From Luzula sylvatica (Eukaryota; Streptophyta; Magnoliopsida; Poales; Juncaceae), in assembly GCA_946800325.1 (NCBI GenBank), contig OX326956.1, forward strand, positions 12,317,167-12,381,166: 64,000 bases of DNA. Direction: 5' to 3'. The notes beneath the pieces are model-generated. The model was not told where the DNA came from. It saw only the letters and a program-made list of their open reading frames with translations, and did no database searches. A program made the translations under genes and the position numbers. This document shows, piece by piece, positions 54,024 through 64,000 of the stretch (positions are counted from its first letter, which is position 1; the number at the start of each line of letters is the position of its first letter).

Positions 54024-56738
54024 TCAACTTAATTGATCAAAATCTTGAATATTATCGAAACTCTCCTGTGAAGCTCGGCGAAGATGCTCTGTCGCCGCAT
54101 AAGCTCGTTTCGTCCTTAGAAAAAGGAGCAAACTCGATAATAATCCAATCAATGTTATACAACCCCAAATGAAGAACGTGATCGCATAGCATTTTCTCCC
54201 CATGCATACTATCATCGCATCACGATGCATCGGTTCAACCATCGTAAGTCCTATTATATTAACATTAATTATTTTATTCTATAATCTTACATAATTATTA
54301 TTTTTTTAATTTTTCAATTAAATACCATATTTAGTTCCTTTGAGATCATAAACGATTGCGGCGATTTGACCGTATAGAAGGGAACCGAGAGGAATATTCG
54401 TGATAAGCATATTATGATCGACACCGATACTCTTTGCACCGAAAAGTTCGGAAGTGACGGATACCGCGGCGGCGAAAATAAAACCGGAACTCAGACCGAT
54501 TAAAGCGGTTCCGGCGAGTAACGCTTGTTCGGTGCCAGCCCTGGCCAGAATAAATAAGGCCACGGGCGTTGGCACCAAGGCCATTGCTAGCCAACCTGTT
54601 CTCGCAAAATCCACCTTCCTAAAATAGGAAATTAATTATCAATCCTTTTTAATTTATAATGTGTTGAAAAAAATATGGAATACCCGCGAAGGAAATCGGG
54701 GAGGGCGGATAGAAGACGGCCGAAGAAAGAACACGCGGAATAAACGGATAAAATCATCGTGAGATCCAAATCCAAGTTCAAAGATTCAGCGATTTGTCCC
54801 AAATTATTACTATAAACCAATCCAACAGTCGCGCCGCAAAAATACGCAATGTAATACAACCAAAAATCGATTCGACAAACGAGCTTCCTCGCGCTATGTT
54901 CCTCCCCGAGCATTTCCATCTGGTCGTTCTCGATCACTACTTTATAAAACCAAGTCCACATTTTCGATTTCATCATTACATTTTTCTCTTCCCGCACCTC
55001 CCCGTCAATTTCATCAACGCTCTCGCTAATGAGCGGTTTGGTCAACTCGTCGAGATCATCCGCCACGTCGTTTTGGATAATTAATGGCACGTCGGGCACG
55101 TCTAGAGTGAAACTAGAGTAAATATTTCTATGAGCCCAATCTCGCGCGTAGATCACTCCCGGCACGCCAAGTGGCGAAAATAGAAGAACAATCGCGCCGA
55201 CAAGAACAATCGAAGAAACATACGAAGTCGTCGAAAATGAATTCAACGCCAAGAGATACAACCCGGTGAAAAACGCGAGGATGTGGAGTACCAAAAAGCG
55301 GTGTGTATCGTCGGCCGCGTTGTCGGGAGGGAGACGGACGAGGTCCTCGGGAGGCTGGCGAAGAATGGGGAGGAGAGCGAAGAGAGAGACGATTAGAGGG
55401 AGAGTCGCGTTGAGGAGGAGATAGATCGACGAGGAAGACGAGGAGAGAGAGTTTGCGAAGAGAGAGTAGAGCGCCGCGCTAACGCCGTTGAAACTTATAG
55501 AGAGAGAAAGAGCGAGGGAGCGGTTTAGCGGGAAGTTTTTTATGCAGAGGACGAAACATACCGTGTTGAACCAACATATGCTACATCCCGCTACAAGACA
55601 TAGCAAAAATACCTACATTTAAAAAAAAAAAAAAAGCTGTATACACACTTTAGTCCTTTGAAATAATCCAAAATATAGTATTTATGGTGGTCGACGAAAT
55701 GTGTTGTGGTGGTAAACGGTTTTGAAATTTTCACTTACCACCACAAGACAATTCGCGAGCCACTTACTGGTGAGGAACTGAAAATTACTAAAATTAGTGG
55801 ATGGGGATACAAGGGGGAAGAATCTAAACACTTCCTAAATAATTGAGGTGAATCACACCCAACAAAGATAGGATTGGAGTGGCTAGAGTTAATATGCAAA
55901 AGAAAGAAGTAACCGGTACAGGTTGAATTGAACGGTACAAAAAAAATTGGTACATACTACAAAAGGCCAGAATTATGAGTCTCTTTCTATTGCTTTAATA
56001 ATACCAAACAATCGAGATCATTATGTCCTAGAATCTTAATTCTGAACTCAACACAGCATTTATTAATTTGACGTATGGAAGATTCAAAAATCTGTTTTCT
56101 TGGCCCCCACCAATAATGGCCCCAAATTTCTAGGATTAAAAGGCAAATCGTAACAACCAACAACGCCAATTTCAAAGAAAGGACAAAAAAATTTCTCAAT
56201 TTTATTAATTTTTAGGGGGATTTTTACGAACACTGAAATTTAACAGAAATTCGGGAAAACGCGAGATCGCGTATATAGATTTGTCACTTGAATTTAGAAA
56301 ATTAGTTGGATGAACGGGAAAAAGCGTTTAGGTGAATTCTTTTATGTAATGAATTACTGTGAAATAGTATGTCAACTAAAAATCGAGTTTTGAAATTGGT
56401 AAAAAGGGGTGTAATCAAGGGGGACTTACGGCGAGATACGGGAGAGAGATGCGAGAAGTCACGACAAGCCACTGGATAGAATAAGTTCCGAGTCCGGCGA
56501 CGGCGGAGATGAGAAGAACCGCCGGCAAAGGCAGATAAAGAAGAGCAAGGCCAGAAGACCAGCCGAAAAGCTTCCCCATGTCGGAAGCAGTAGCTAAGTA
56601 GTTCAACTCGACCTGCGAGATCCCCATGGCCGCCTTGAGAGCACTGGAATAAGCAGAGAAATCGAAATTCGTCCCCGTAAAAGCCTGAATCCACACCGTC
56701 GCCACTACGATCATCCATTTCCTCGATTGTCCCGGCAT
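54024..56738 (-). CDS. NFD4-like nodulin-like major facilitator protein
   Basis: Four exons, 56738-56430, 55612-54684, 54618-54326 and 54250-54024, join in frame to 585 codons. The N-terminal nodulin-like domain is clear: MPGQSRKWMIVVATVWIQAF, GTNFDFSAYSSALKAAMGIS, QVELNYLATASDMGKLFGW. It is followed by a multi-pass hydrophobic core, a hydrophilic central loop (about residues 285-350, with LDELTKPLISESVDEIDGE) and a second transmembrane half (DFWLYYIAYFCGATVGLVYS, NNLGQIAESL, GRLLSALPDFLRG, LIGLSSGFIFAAAVSVTSEL). This is the NUCLEAR FUSION DEFECTIVE 4 / nodulin-like MFS family: about 12 membrane spans, transport substrate not known. Length is normal. It is convergent with the kinase gene, with 386 bases between their stop codons. 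Confidence 0.9.
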
Positions 56739-56876
56739 TGTCGATCGCCCACCGATCAAAATATTCGAAAATCGATCACGATTACAACGTGAAGCGTATA
56801 GGAGGCCTCTTGTGTGGGGAATTTTCTCTCTACTGTTGTTTGATTGTTTCTCTCTGTTTACGCACAAAGCGCGGGG

Positions 56877-56884
56877 TTTATATA
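56877..56884 (-). promoter_or_regulatory. TATA box of the NFD4-like gene
   Basis: On the minus strand CTATATAAACC lies about 140 bases before the ATG at 56738, a normal distance with a leader. Confidence 0.55.
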
Positions 56885-56999
56885 GATGGAGAAGATGAAG
56901 GGTACAGGAATAAAATAATAAATAATCACTGTAGTTATCTTGATTATATAAGGAGGGCAAATATTTATCCTCGATGATGTCGTTATTTATTAATCCAGA

Positions 57000-58235
57000 T
57001 AATAATTAAAAAAAAAAATAACTAAAATAAATGTCAATTAACTCAAATATATTAATTCAAATCATAGTTAATTGAAATTTCTTAATTATAATCTTAATTA
57101 ATAAAAAAGATTGAATTAGCTGTAATGATAATGTCATCAAAGATAAAATTGAAAGTGTGATGGGTTTATGACTTATGAATAATTACACAAAACATGTTTT
57201 TGCAACATGATTTATGCTTTCGCAACAGAATATTGATCATACGTTGGGTATATTCACACTATAATATTAATTGTATTTAATTCAATCAACATCACACATC
57301 TCATTATTCGGTTACCAATCAATAATCATGTTTGCGAGAGAATGTTGTGTAAAATTATTCGTAAATTTATATAATTGAAGTTAGTAGTTACTCGTAACAA
57401 TACTTTTCCAAATATATATGTCATTAATTATTGTTGCAGGCGGACTTATATTTAATTAAAAGTTCATAATTTTTTTATATATTTTATGATTGGGTGAGAG
57501 TAGGTTTAGTCTTTTGAGGTAATGAAAAAAAAATGTTCTTTTTTATTTTTATGCTTATTCTGAAGAATATAACACCTGTCTAAATATAAATAAATGCTTA
57601 GAAAATACTGGTTTTGATTATCTAAAAATATGATTGTCATAAATATTTCTATAATTATTCTAAATATTATCAGAGTAATATTAAAATATTTAAGTGAACA
57701 CTGAGGATATAATGCTTTCGGTACTTACTTGAGTATTTTAACATCATTCATATTATCAAAATATATTACTCATAATTCGTTAAATCTATTAATATTAACT
57801 ACATTTATATTATATTAATGGTATACGTAATATTTATAATATTATAATAATACATTGGTATTTATAATATACAAACAATTAAGAAGATCTATTACAAAAC
57901 GTAAACTGCATTTATTAAAGAAATAAAAACAAAAAAGATCACCTTATTTTATTTGACATGTTGGAATTGCATCCAATTTGAAGTGTCGAATTATAATCGT
58001 ACGGTTTGAAACTCAAACCAGTAACGTCCTTCGAGAATATTACTTAAAAGTTAAAACATCAATATTGAAACATTAATATGCAATCAATGAATGGTATAAA
58101 GTCATATCGCATCACCTAACGATTAAAATTTAAAACTACTACTTATAACTTATAAGTAGTTATTTTTTTATTTCAATGCGAATAATAATTAAAATACATA
58201 ACACACGCATAACCATCATATATATCAAAAAATTA
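57000..58235. other. AT-rich intergenic region
   Basis: Apart from the MITE at 57177, I see nothing that I can support. Confidence 0.45.
57177..57360. mobile_element. MITE with GAATAATTACACAAAACATG ends, copy 2
   Basis: Shares the middle block ATATTGATCATACGTT and CACATCATACATCTCAT-like sequence with the copy at 50974, and has the same inverted ends (GAATAATTACACA... / ...TGTGTAAAATTATTC). Confidence 0.65.
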
Positions 58236-58272
58236 CCACACACACACACACACACACACACACGCGCGCGCG
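58236..58272. repeat. (CA)n(CG)n microsatellite
   Basis: About 14 CA units followed by about 5 CG units. Confidence 0.9.
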
Positions 58273-58440
58273 GTGTATTTCAAGTGCCGATACGGGTAGT
58301 GAACTAAGCTCGTACTTGAATGAGCTGGTACGAGTAATTGACTCAAACTCGAGAGTAGTTGGCTATCGAATTGATCAGGTTTGTATCTTTTATCTTTTTT
58401 GTGGTAAAATCAATTGAACTAAAAAACAAGTCTACGTTTT

Positions 58441-59010
58441 AATTGGGGGCGGACGGACGAAAATAATGATCACATCGTATTTGTATCCGTTTAATTTTTT
58501 CGTATAAAAATACGGATAGTAACCAAATAAGGATACAATTCGGATATTAAACGAATACGGATACGGTTCGGGTATTGTCGAATACCAATACCAATACGAA
58601 TTAATTTCGAATACTCAAACGATTATACTATCATAATTATATTATTTACTGAAAGAATTGTTCATCTAAAAAAATACAACTATAATTGTAAATATTAAAT
58701 TTATGATTAGTAGTATTTTAAAAAATTATAAATATTGTTAATAGATAAAATAATTATCATGTCAACCATCGGATATAGTAAATATTTTTCTTGTTCGAAA
58801 TATTCAAGTATCATTAATAAAAACAATCATAAAAATTCACCAACAAAATAACAAATAAATAAAAAAAACAACCAAATATGATGATACATATATGATTTTG
58901 ATATCTATATCCATATTCTTATCCGGAAGAAAAATATATTTATCCGTATCCGGTATCTGTTCGGATACGGATGTTTTTATTCGAAAACGGATATTTTTCG
59001 GATATGATTA
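58441..59010. mobile_element. element with subterminal CGGATA/TATCCG repeats, copy 3
   Basis: Dense TACGGATA, GAATACGGATACGG and TTCGGATATTAAACG units at the left, and TATCCGTATCCGG, GTTCGGATACGGATG and CGGATATTTTTCGG at the right, around an AT core. Layout as in 17450-18020. Termini are not resolved. Confidence 0.5.
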
Positions 59011-59019
59011 AGATTCGGT

Positions 59020-60040
59020 CGTTCAAAAATTAACTCTTGCCAACAACAAAAGTTCAATGCAAGATAAATTTTGATCATTGTACGATGACGTAATTTTACA
59101 TGGATGTCTAAAGATATATAAAAAACAAAATGTTCAGAGTCTTCAGACTGATTTTAGAACAACTCTACCGATGTTGCATTAATTTTCTACTATTTTTTTT
59201 TTATAAAAAAAATCAAGTGTTGATATATATACATCCTTATTTTACATTTGGATCATTAATGACTTACGGTAATATTGTTTTTTTAATGATTCGACATTTT
59301 AATTTATTTTTCGACATCTTAATTTATTGTTTAATAATTATACTTTAACTTATGATTATATTTTAACTACCCGAGGCCGAGGATGTTGGTGTAGGATTTG
59401 CGTAGGCATATAATTATTCAAAAGAAACATTGTAGCAAATACAACAATAACATATATCGATCTAAAAAAGTTGTCTTAAATATAATAATGCGAGTTGATG
59501 AAAATCAAATTCATATTCATAATATATATATTATTATGTTATGTACTTGTCGTGAATTATGGATATTAAATTTAATACTCTAGTAAAATACCTGACTAAT
59601 TATGCATATATCTATATGAAAATTTTACTTGGCTCCGTGACTAATTATGGATATTAAATATAAAAAATTTAGGTAATAAACATTTCCCTATATTATAAGC
59701 TTCAACTTTTACTTATTTGATTTGATGGTCCTAGACTCCTATTGAGTCATTGACTATTTTAATTTTTAATTTATTTGATCGTCCTATGTACGACTACGAT
59801 TGCAGAAGACCAAAATGGCTGTACATTTTTGCAGCCTTCACCTTTGTTTTAGTTTATGAAGAGCATTTGATTTCGTTTAGTCTAATGTAACAAAAAAAAA
59901 TCAATAAAAATGATAAAATAATGATTTTGTAGAAAAATGCTGATTTGGCCTACTCATATATTTTCCAGCTATATATGCCAAATAATTGATTTTTTATTTC
60001 TTTTTGGTAAAATATGTCTGGATCCACCGCTGTATAATAT
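59020..60040. other. AT-rich intergenic DNA with a duplicated block
   Basis: 59845-60015 (GAGCATTTGATTTCGTTTAG, CCAGCTATATATGCCAAATA) is repeated in altered form at 62410-62570 and 62670-62720. No gene. Confidence 0.4.
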
Positions 60041-60196
60041 GAGTAATGATAGGGACCACGAATTTATGACCAATAATTGACCACACCTGTCATGTGACAG
60101 TTGTCCATTGGCTGCATTAAAGTTGTGCAAAATATGCAGTCAATGAACAGCTGCCACGTGGCAGGTGTGGTCAATTCTTGGTCCCTATCATTACTC
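60041..60196. mobile_element. 156-base foldback MITE
   Basis: Ends GAGTAATGATAGGGACCACG and, mirrored, GAGTAATGATAGGGACCAAG. The inverted repeat continues through AATTGACCACACCTG and TTCATTG(A/G)CTGCAT, arms of about 70 bases. Flanks are TATAATAT/TATAATAT-like, suggesting a short TA-rich target duplication. Confidence 0.82.
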
Positions 60197-60199
60197 GTA

Positions 60200-61035
60200 T
60201 AATATAGAGGATTCTCTTGTGTGTCCTTCAATTTCTTTCGCAAAATTATAATGACATCACATTTCTTAATTAACATCATAATTAATAGAATTAAATAAAG
60301 AACAATTCATAAATTTTTTTTGAATATTCTTAATTAACTATTAATTGATAAAGACTTTAATTACATATTATTCACCTTATTAATCACGAATTAATCGTTA
60401 ATTATGTTATGGGAAAATGGAAGACATACTAGAGTTTTCCTATAATATAAGCCTTCATTCTAATTATTTTATTTGACCGTCCAATTGAACATGGAGCCTT
60501 TGATGCTGCAGAAAAAAAATGGGAATTAGGTTGGATTAGTGTCGACCAAAATGGCCTTGAACATGTGTTTGTATTTGTGGCGGCCATGTGTGGTTACCTA
60601 ATATTTCACCAAAACACCTCTTTGTATATTAATTAATATGATTAATTGACAAATAACAGATAATTAATATTTAAATTAATTTGATTAACACAAATCAATT
60701 ATTAATTATATGTCACGTCTTCATTAATTTTAATAACGATATAGTAGATTTTTTGGTCCGAGTACAGTAAGGGTTGAATTTTGAGTTTAGCACAGTTAAA
60801 TCTGGAAATTAAAAAAAAAAAAATCCTTACTTTATTAATATCCCAAGAAATCTCTCTACAGATTGGATGATGTTAACTGTTTCGGAACAAAATACCCTAT
60901 AATATTTCATATTTAATCTTATCATTTTCTTTTCAATTTAACATTAATAATATTAGAATATAAATAATGATATAAAAAAATTAGGCACCTTGAAAATGTT
61001 TGGATGAAAAATATATTATTTTACCATCTCATTTT
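60200..61035. other. AT-rich intergenic DNA
   Basis: 60420-60560 loosely repeats the block at 59680-59840 (CCTATAATATAAGC, TATTTGACCGTC). No gene. Confidence 0.4.
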
Positions 61036-61036
61036 A

Positions 61037-61453
61037 ATGTTCGTTCATTGTTAATAAAACTATATGTTGAAATTAAAACGAACTGCAAACAAATTTTCAA
61101 ACATAATTGTTTATATTGTTGTTTGTTTCTTTATTATTCGATGCTGGTTTATCATGAAAAGATATATAAGAAATGAAATATCTAAAAGATAATGATATTT
61201 CTAGGGCTAGTTCCCCCAAAATATCCTTTCCTTAATTATGATATGTATTATAAATAAATCATTCGTTGACGAAACGTATATTTCCTAAACTAACATTAAA
61301 AAAAAAATGATCGTTAATGCAAAATGAAATTAAAACTAGATGTTGAAATTTTAATGTTCATTGTTAATAAAACTAGATGTTGAAATTAAAACGAACCGCA
61401 AACAAATTTTCAAACATAATTGTTTATATTGTTGTTTGTTTCTTTATTATTCG
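61037..61453. repeat. direct repeat, two ~105-base copies
   Basis: 61037-61140 and 61350-61453 are nearly identical (GTTGAAATTAAAACGAAC, CAAACAAATTTTCAAACATA, TTGTTTGTTTCTTTATTATT), 313 bases apart in the same orientation. The core AAAACTAGATGTTGAAATT occurs a third time at 61332. Confidence 0.8.
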
Positions 61454-61547
61454 CTAGCTCTACGCACTACTTATTCCTTGCTCCATTTCCACCCTCCATT
61501 ATATATATTTTTATAGTATTTTATACGTACTCAATACTATAGATAAA

Positions 61548-62100
61548 ATATTTGTTGTTATTTATATACCTTTTTATTATGATTTATAATTTTTTCTATT
61601 ATTTTCTATTTTTCTATACTAGGAATAAAAGATATTGTTATTTATATATTTTTTTATACTATGCATCAACAATTTGTTGTTATTTATATATTTTTTACTA
61701 TTATTTATATTTTTCATATACTTGAGACTAAAGATTTGTTATTATTTACGCCTTTTTACTATATTTTTATTTATATTATGGATCAAAAATTTGTTGTTAT
61801 TTATATTTTTTTACTATTATTTATACATTTTTTTATATTTAGAATTAAAGATATGTTGTTATTTATATTTTTTTAATATATTATGAATTAAAGATATGTT
61901 ATTATTTATATTTTGTGTACTTGTTTTCTACAATATATAAAAGATTTGTTGTTATTTATATATTTTTATTATTATTTTTACTTTTTCTATACTATGAATT
62001 AAATATACGTAAATACTTGTTATTTATACATTTTTGCCGTATTATGGGTAAAAATATGTTGTTATTTCTATATTTTTTTTGTGTAAAAATGCATAAATAT
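61548..62100. repeat. degenerate tandem array, ~10 units of ~60 bases
   Basis: Units begin AAAGATTTGTTGTTATTTAT and continue with a TTTTTACTATTATTT-type stretch and a TATGAATTAAAG-type end, starting near 61550, 61631, 61672, 61732, 61789, 61850, 61893, 61942, 62004 and 62054. The open hydrophobic frames across it are by-products. Confidence 0.75.
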
Positions 62101-62584
62101 AAAGTTGAATAATATAAAAACAATTATCTAAATTTGAAGGCGGAAGAGATGTCGGACGCTGAACGAATATTAGACGCTGCCCGTAAAAAACGGCCGTTCG
62201 TCTATTTTTTGATCGGGTATTTTTTTTGACCTCTGCATTACGTCACACATGGCGCGTTGTAGTTAAAATTCGACCTTTCAGAGTGCATTTATTTCTTTGT
62301 GCACTATCAACTCCCATTGTTAAAATATTGAGGAAAGATCTATAGGGTTTGAATCGTTTGATTTAATTATGAATTTCTTTCTATAGCTAATATAATATTA
62401 CCACATTTCAGGAGCATTTGATTTCGTTTAGTCCAATGTAACAAAAAAAAATGTGATTTTGCTTGCTGTTTTGTTCAATAAAAAAGAGAGAAAATACTCA
62501 TTTGCCCTACTAATATTTTTTCCCCAGATATATATGTCAAATATTTTCTTTTGTAAAATATGCTTGAATTTTTCTTTCACTTGA

Positions 62585-62800
62585 CATGGTACTCATTCGT
62601 CGTGCCGACGACCCGTTAGCTTGATTTAAACTCACATATTTTTGTTTTAATATTAATTATATATTTTTCCCAGCTATATATGTCAAATAATTGATTCTTT
62701 TTTTTGGTAAAATATGACTACATTTTTCTTTTACTTTACAGGTGACTCATTCGTCGTGCCGACGACTCGATAGCTTGATTTAATCTGACATATATTTTTA
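62585..62800. repeat. tandem pair with ACTCATTCGTCGTGCCGACG
   Basis: ACTCATTCGTCGTGCCGACGA-C-C/T-CG-TAGCTTGATTTAA occurs at 62591 and 62746, 155 bases apart, each preceded by a TTTTTCTTT(C/T)AC tract and an AAATATG block. Probably a local duplication. Confidence 0.7.
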
Positions 62801-63201
62801 TATAAATTATATATTAATTTAAAATATTTTAATTTTTTTTTTTATAAATCAATTTTACTATATGTTATTCTGGTACAACTGTATATTGAAGTTGTAAATA
62901 ATATGTTTTTTGACGATTCTACTTCTATACTTTGCTATGAACACTTAACTTCTATACTTCTTAAAAACTACAAGTCTTACTTTTGTCAACTAAAATGGCC
63001 AAATTTTTGCAGCCTAAGATTTTGTGCTTATATTTGAGTACTATTTTGTTTTTATTATTTACTATTTATTATTTGTGTTTATATTTGCATTTTTCATCAA
63101 ACAAAAAACAATTATTTCATAACTACATGAAATCCTTTATTAAATATATTACACATGATATCTGAAATCATTCATTTACAAATATTTCTTCAAATAAATA
63201 A

Positions 63202-63495
63202 TTAATTACTGTTAATAGGACCAGGAAATGTAGGATCAAGTTGACTGCACAAAACCAAAAAAGTAGAATACAAATAATCTTTCTTGGTCGGGCCGGTTCG
63301 AACATTGTTATGCTTGCAAAAATATTTTAGTTGCTCCGCGCTACAAAAATTCAGAAATTGCCCTAGAAACAAAAACAACCAATTGATATGTCTCTTTTTC
63401 GCCGATATAACCGGTGCCATGCAATTGTACGCACGACAACCCAAGCAGTGTGGGAGGATTGGGGTGTCCCAGAGCAGCACGCTATTCGTCAACAA
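63202..63495 (-). CDS. unrecognised ORF, about 97 codons
   Basis: Open on the minus strand, GC-richer than its neighbours, and reading SAEQLKYFCKHNNVRTGPTK then KDYLYSTFLVLCSQLDPTFP. The segment LKYFCKHNNVRTG-TKKDYL loosely recalls SAP-type motifs (L-x-x-x-C-x-x-x-x-x-x-x-G-x-K-x-D-L). No clear start, splice partner or family. The opposite strand is also open over part of it. May be an exon or a transposon-derived piece. Confidence 0.22.
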   Translation of the reverse strand: MLTNSVLLWDTPILPHCLGCRAYNCMAPVISAKKRHINWLFLFLGQFLNFCSAEQLKYFCKHNNVRTGPTKKDYLYSTFLVLCSQLDPTFPGPINSN

Positions 63496-63599
63496 ATTCG
63501 GATAGTTTCTTATGTAGTTTTTTATTTCGTGGAATTTACGAGGGATGCTATAGCTGAATGGAGCTACGCGATTGCATCTGCAATAATATAATTTCGAAT

Positions 63600-64000
63600 A
63601 ATAATTCGTCGTTGGGGGGAAACAAAAAGAAAATAAGAGGGTTATGTAATTTCTGATTCAGTGTATATCACAATTTTTTGGACAATCAGTGTAAAAATAA
63701 TTAAAATAAAACAAGGTTTTACAACTTCACACTTTTGAGAATTTTTTTTTTGGACCCATGGCAACCTGCATATCCTATTTTTTTTTTCTTTATTTCTTGA
63801 GCAATGTAATTTTTTTGTAATTTATTTACTTAAATATATCATGCAACTATAAATTATTAAATTTTTTTTTTCCGCACCTTTGGCATTTTAAAGGAGCTTG
63901 AATTCTCACTATTCCTAGTGTGTAAATATATTCAAGACTTGGAAGAGTTGCGCGAAGGTTCGTAGCCCATCGATACGGTTGAGGAATAGTAATTGACTTG
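63600..64000. other. right edge, nothing recognised
   Basis: AT-rich; the last 100 bases are slightly GC-richer and could begin another feature beyond the window. Confidence 0.3.

Noticed and set aside
61635..62112. Hydrophobic open frames that look like membrane proteins
   Set aside because: They follow the T-rich tandem array, which yields F, I, Y and L in any frame.

Overview
This is nuclear DNA from a flowering plant, most likely a eudicot. The genes have many short exons and AT-rich GT-AG introns. The protein families are plant ones: type SBT1 subtilases, an EDR2-like PH/START/DUF1336 protein, an RLCK-VII kinase and an NFD4-type nodulin-like MFS protein. Between the genes lie LINE 3' ends, Copia solo LTRs, a CACTA terminus, hAT elements and many MITEs. 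The species cannot be told from the sequence.

Region 1 (about 1-33,100) is a transposon-rich tandem subtilase array with five copies, all on the + strand, in different states. At 3825 there is only a promoter and 12 codons. At 4856-6190 is a pseudogene with an internal deletion. At 15534-15990 there is exon 1 alone. Complete three-exon genes lie at 19410-23406 (753 codons) and 29845-32580 (752 codons). Both complete genes keep the Asp/His/Asn/Ser residues of an active subtilase. Because the copies share flanking DNA, many insertions between and inside them can be located by comparing paralogues. These include a Mutator-type MITE, a small MITE, a retroposon fragment, an intron insertion of about 1.2 kb and a composite insertion of about 2.6 kb. 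The same region holds two Copia solo-LTR insertions' first member (with 5-bp target duplications), a non-autonomous hAT nested in a MITE, 5'-truncated LINEs, a degenerate plant-mobile-domain gene, and one spliceable exon of glycine cleavage H-protein next to a 54-bp minisatellite.

Region 2 (about 33,100-57,000) is a gene island. In order it holds a small unnamed membrane-anchored coiled-coil protein (+), a gamma-glutamylcyclotransferase/AIG2-like protein (-), origin recognition complex subunit 3 (-, 16 exons), an EDR2-like PH-START-DUF1336 protein (-, 22 exons, one GC-AG intron), a RIPK/PBL-type receptor-like cytoplasmic kinase (+, 5 exons) and an NFD4-like major facilitator protein (-, 4 exons). 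All reading frames close across the splice sites I chose. A gene-poor stretch at 46,500-51,600 contains the second solo LTR, inserted inside a foldback MITE, and a long TC/TA microsatellite.

Region 3 (about 57,000-64,000) is AT-rich and I find no convincing gene. It holds several MITEs, a GATACG-rich element, a CA/CG microsatellite, a degenerate tandem array of roughly 60-bp units, and duplicated 115-bp and 155-bp segments.

The genes do not form a pathway; plant neighbours are usually functionally unrelated. The one real cluster is the subtilase array. I did not find a clearly novel biological system. The most informative material is the record of duplication, microhomology deletion and nested insertion in the subtilase array.
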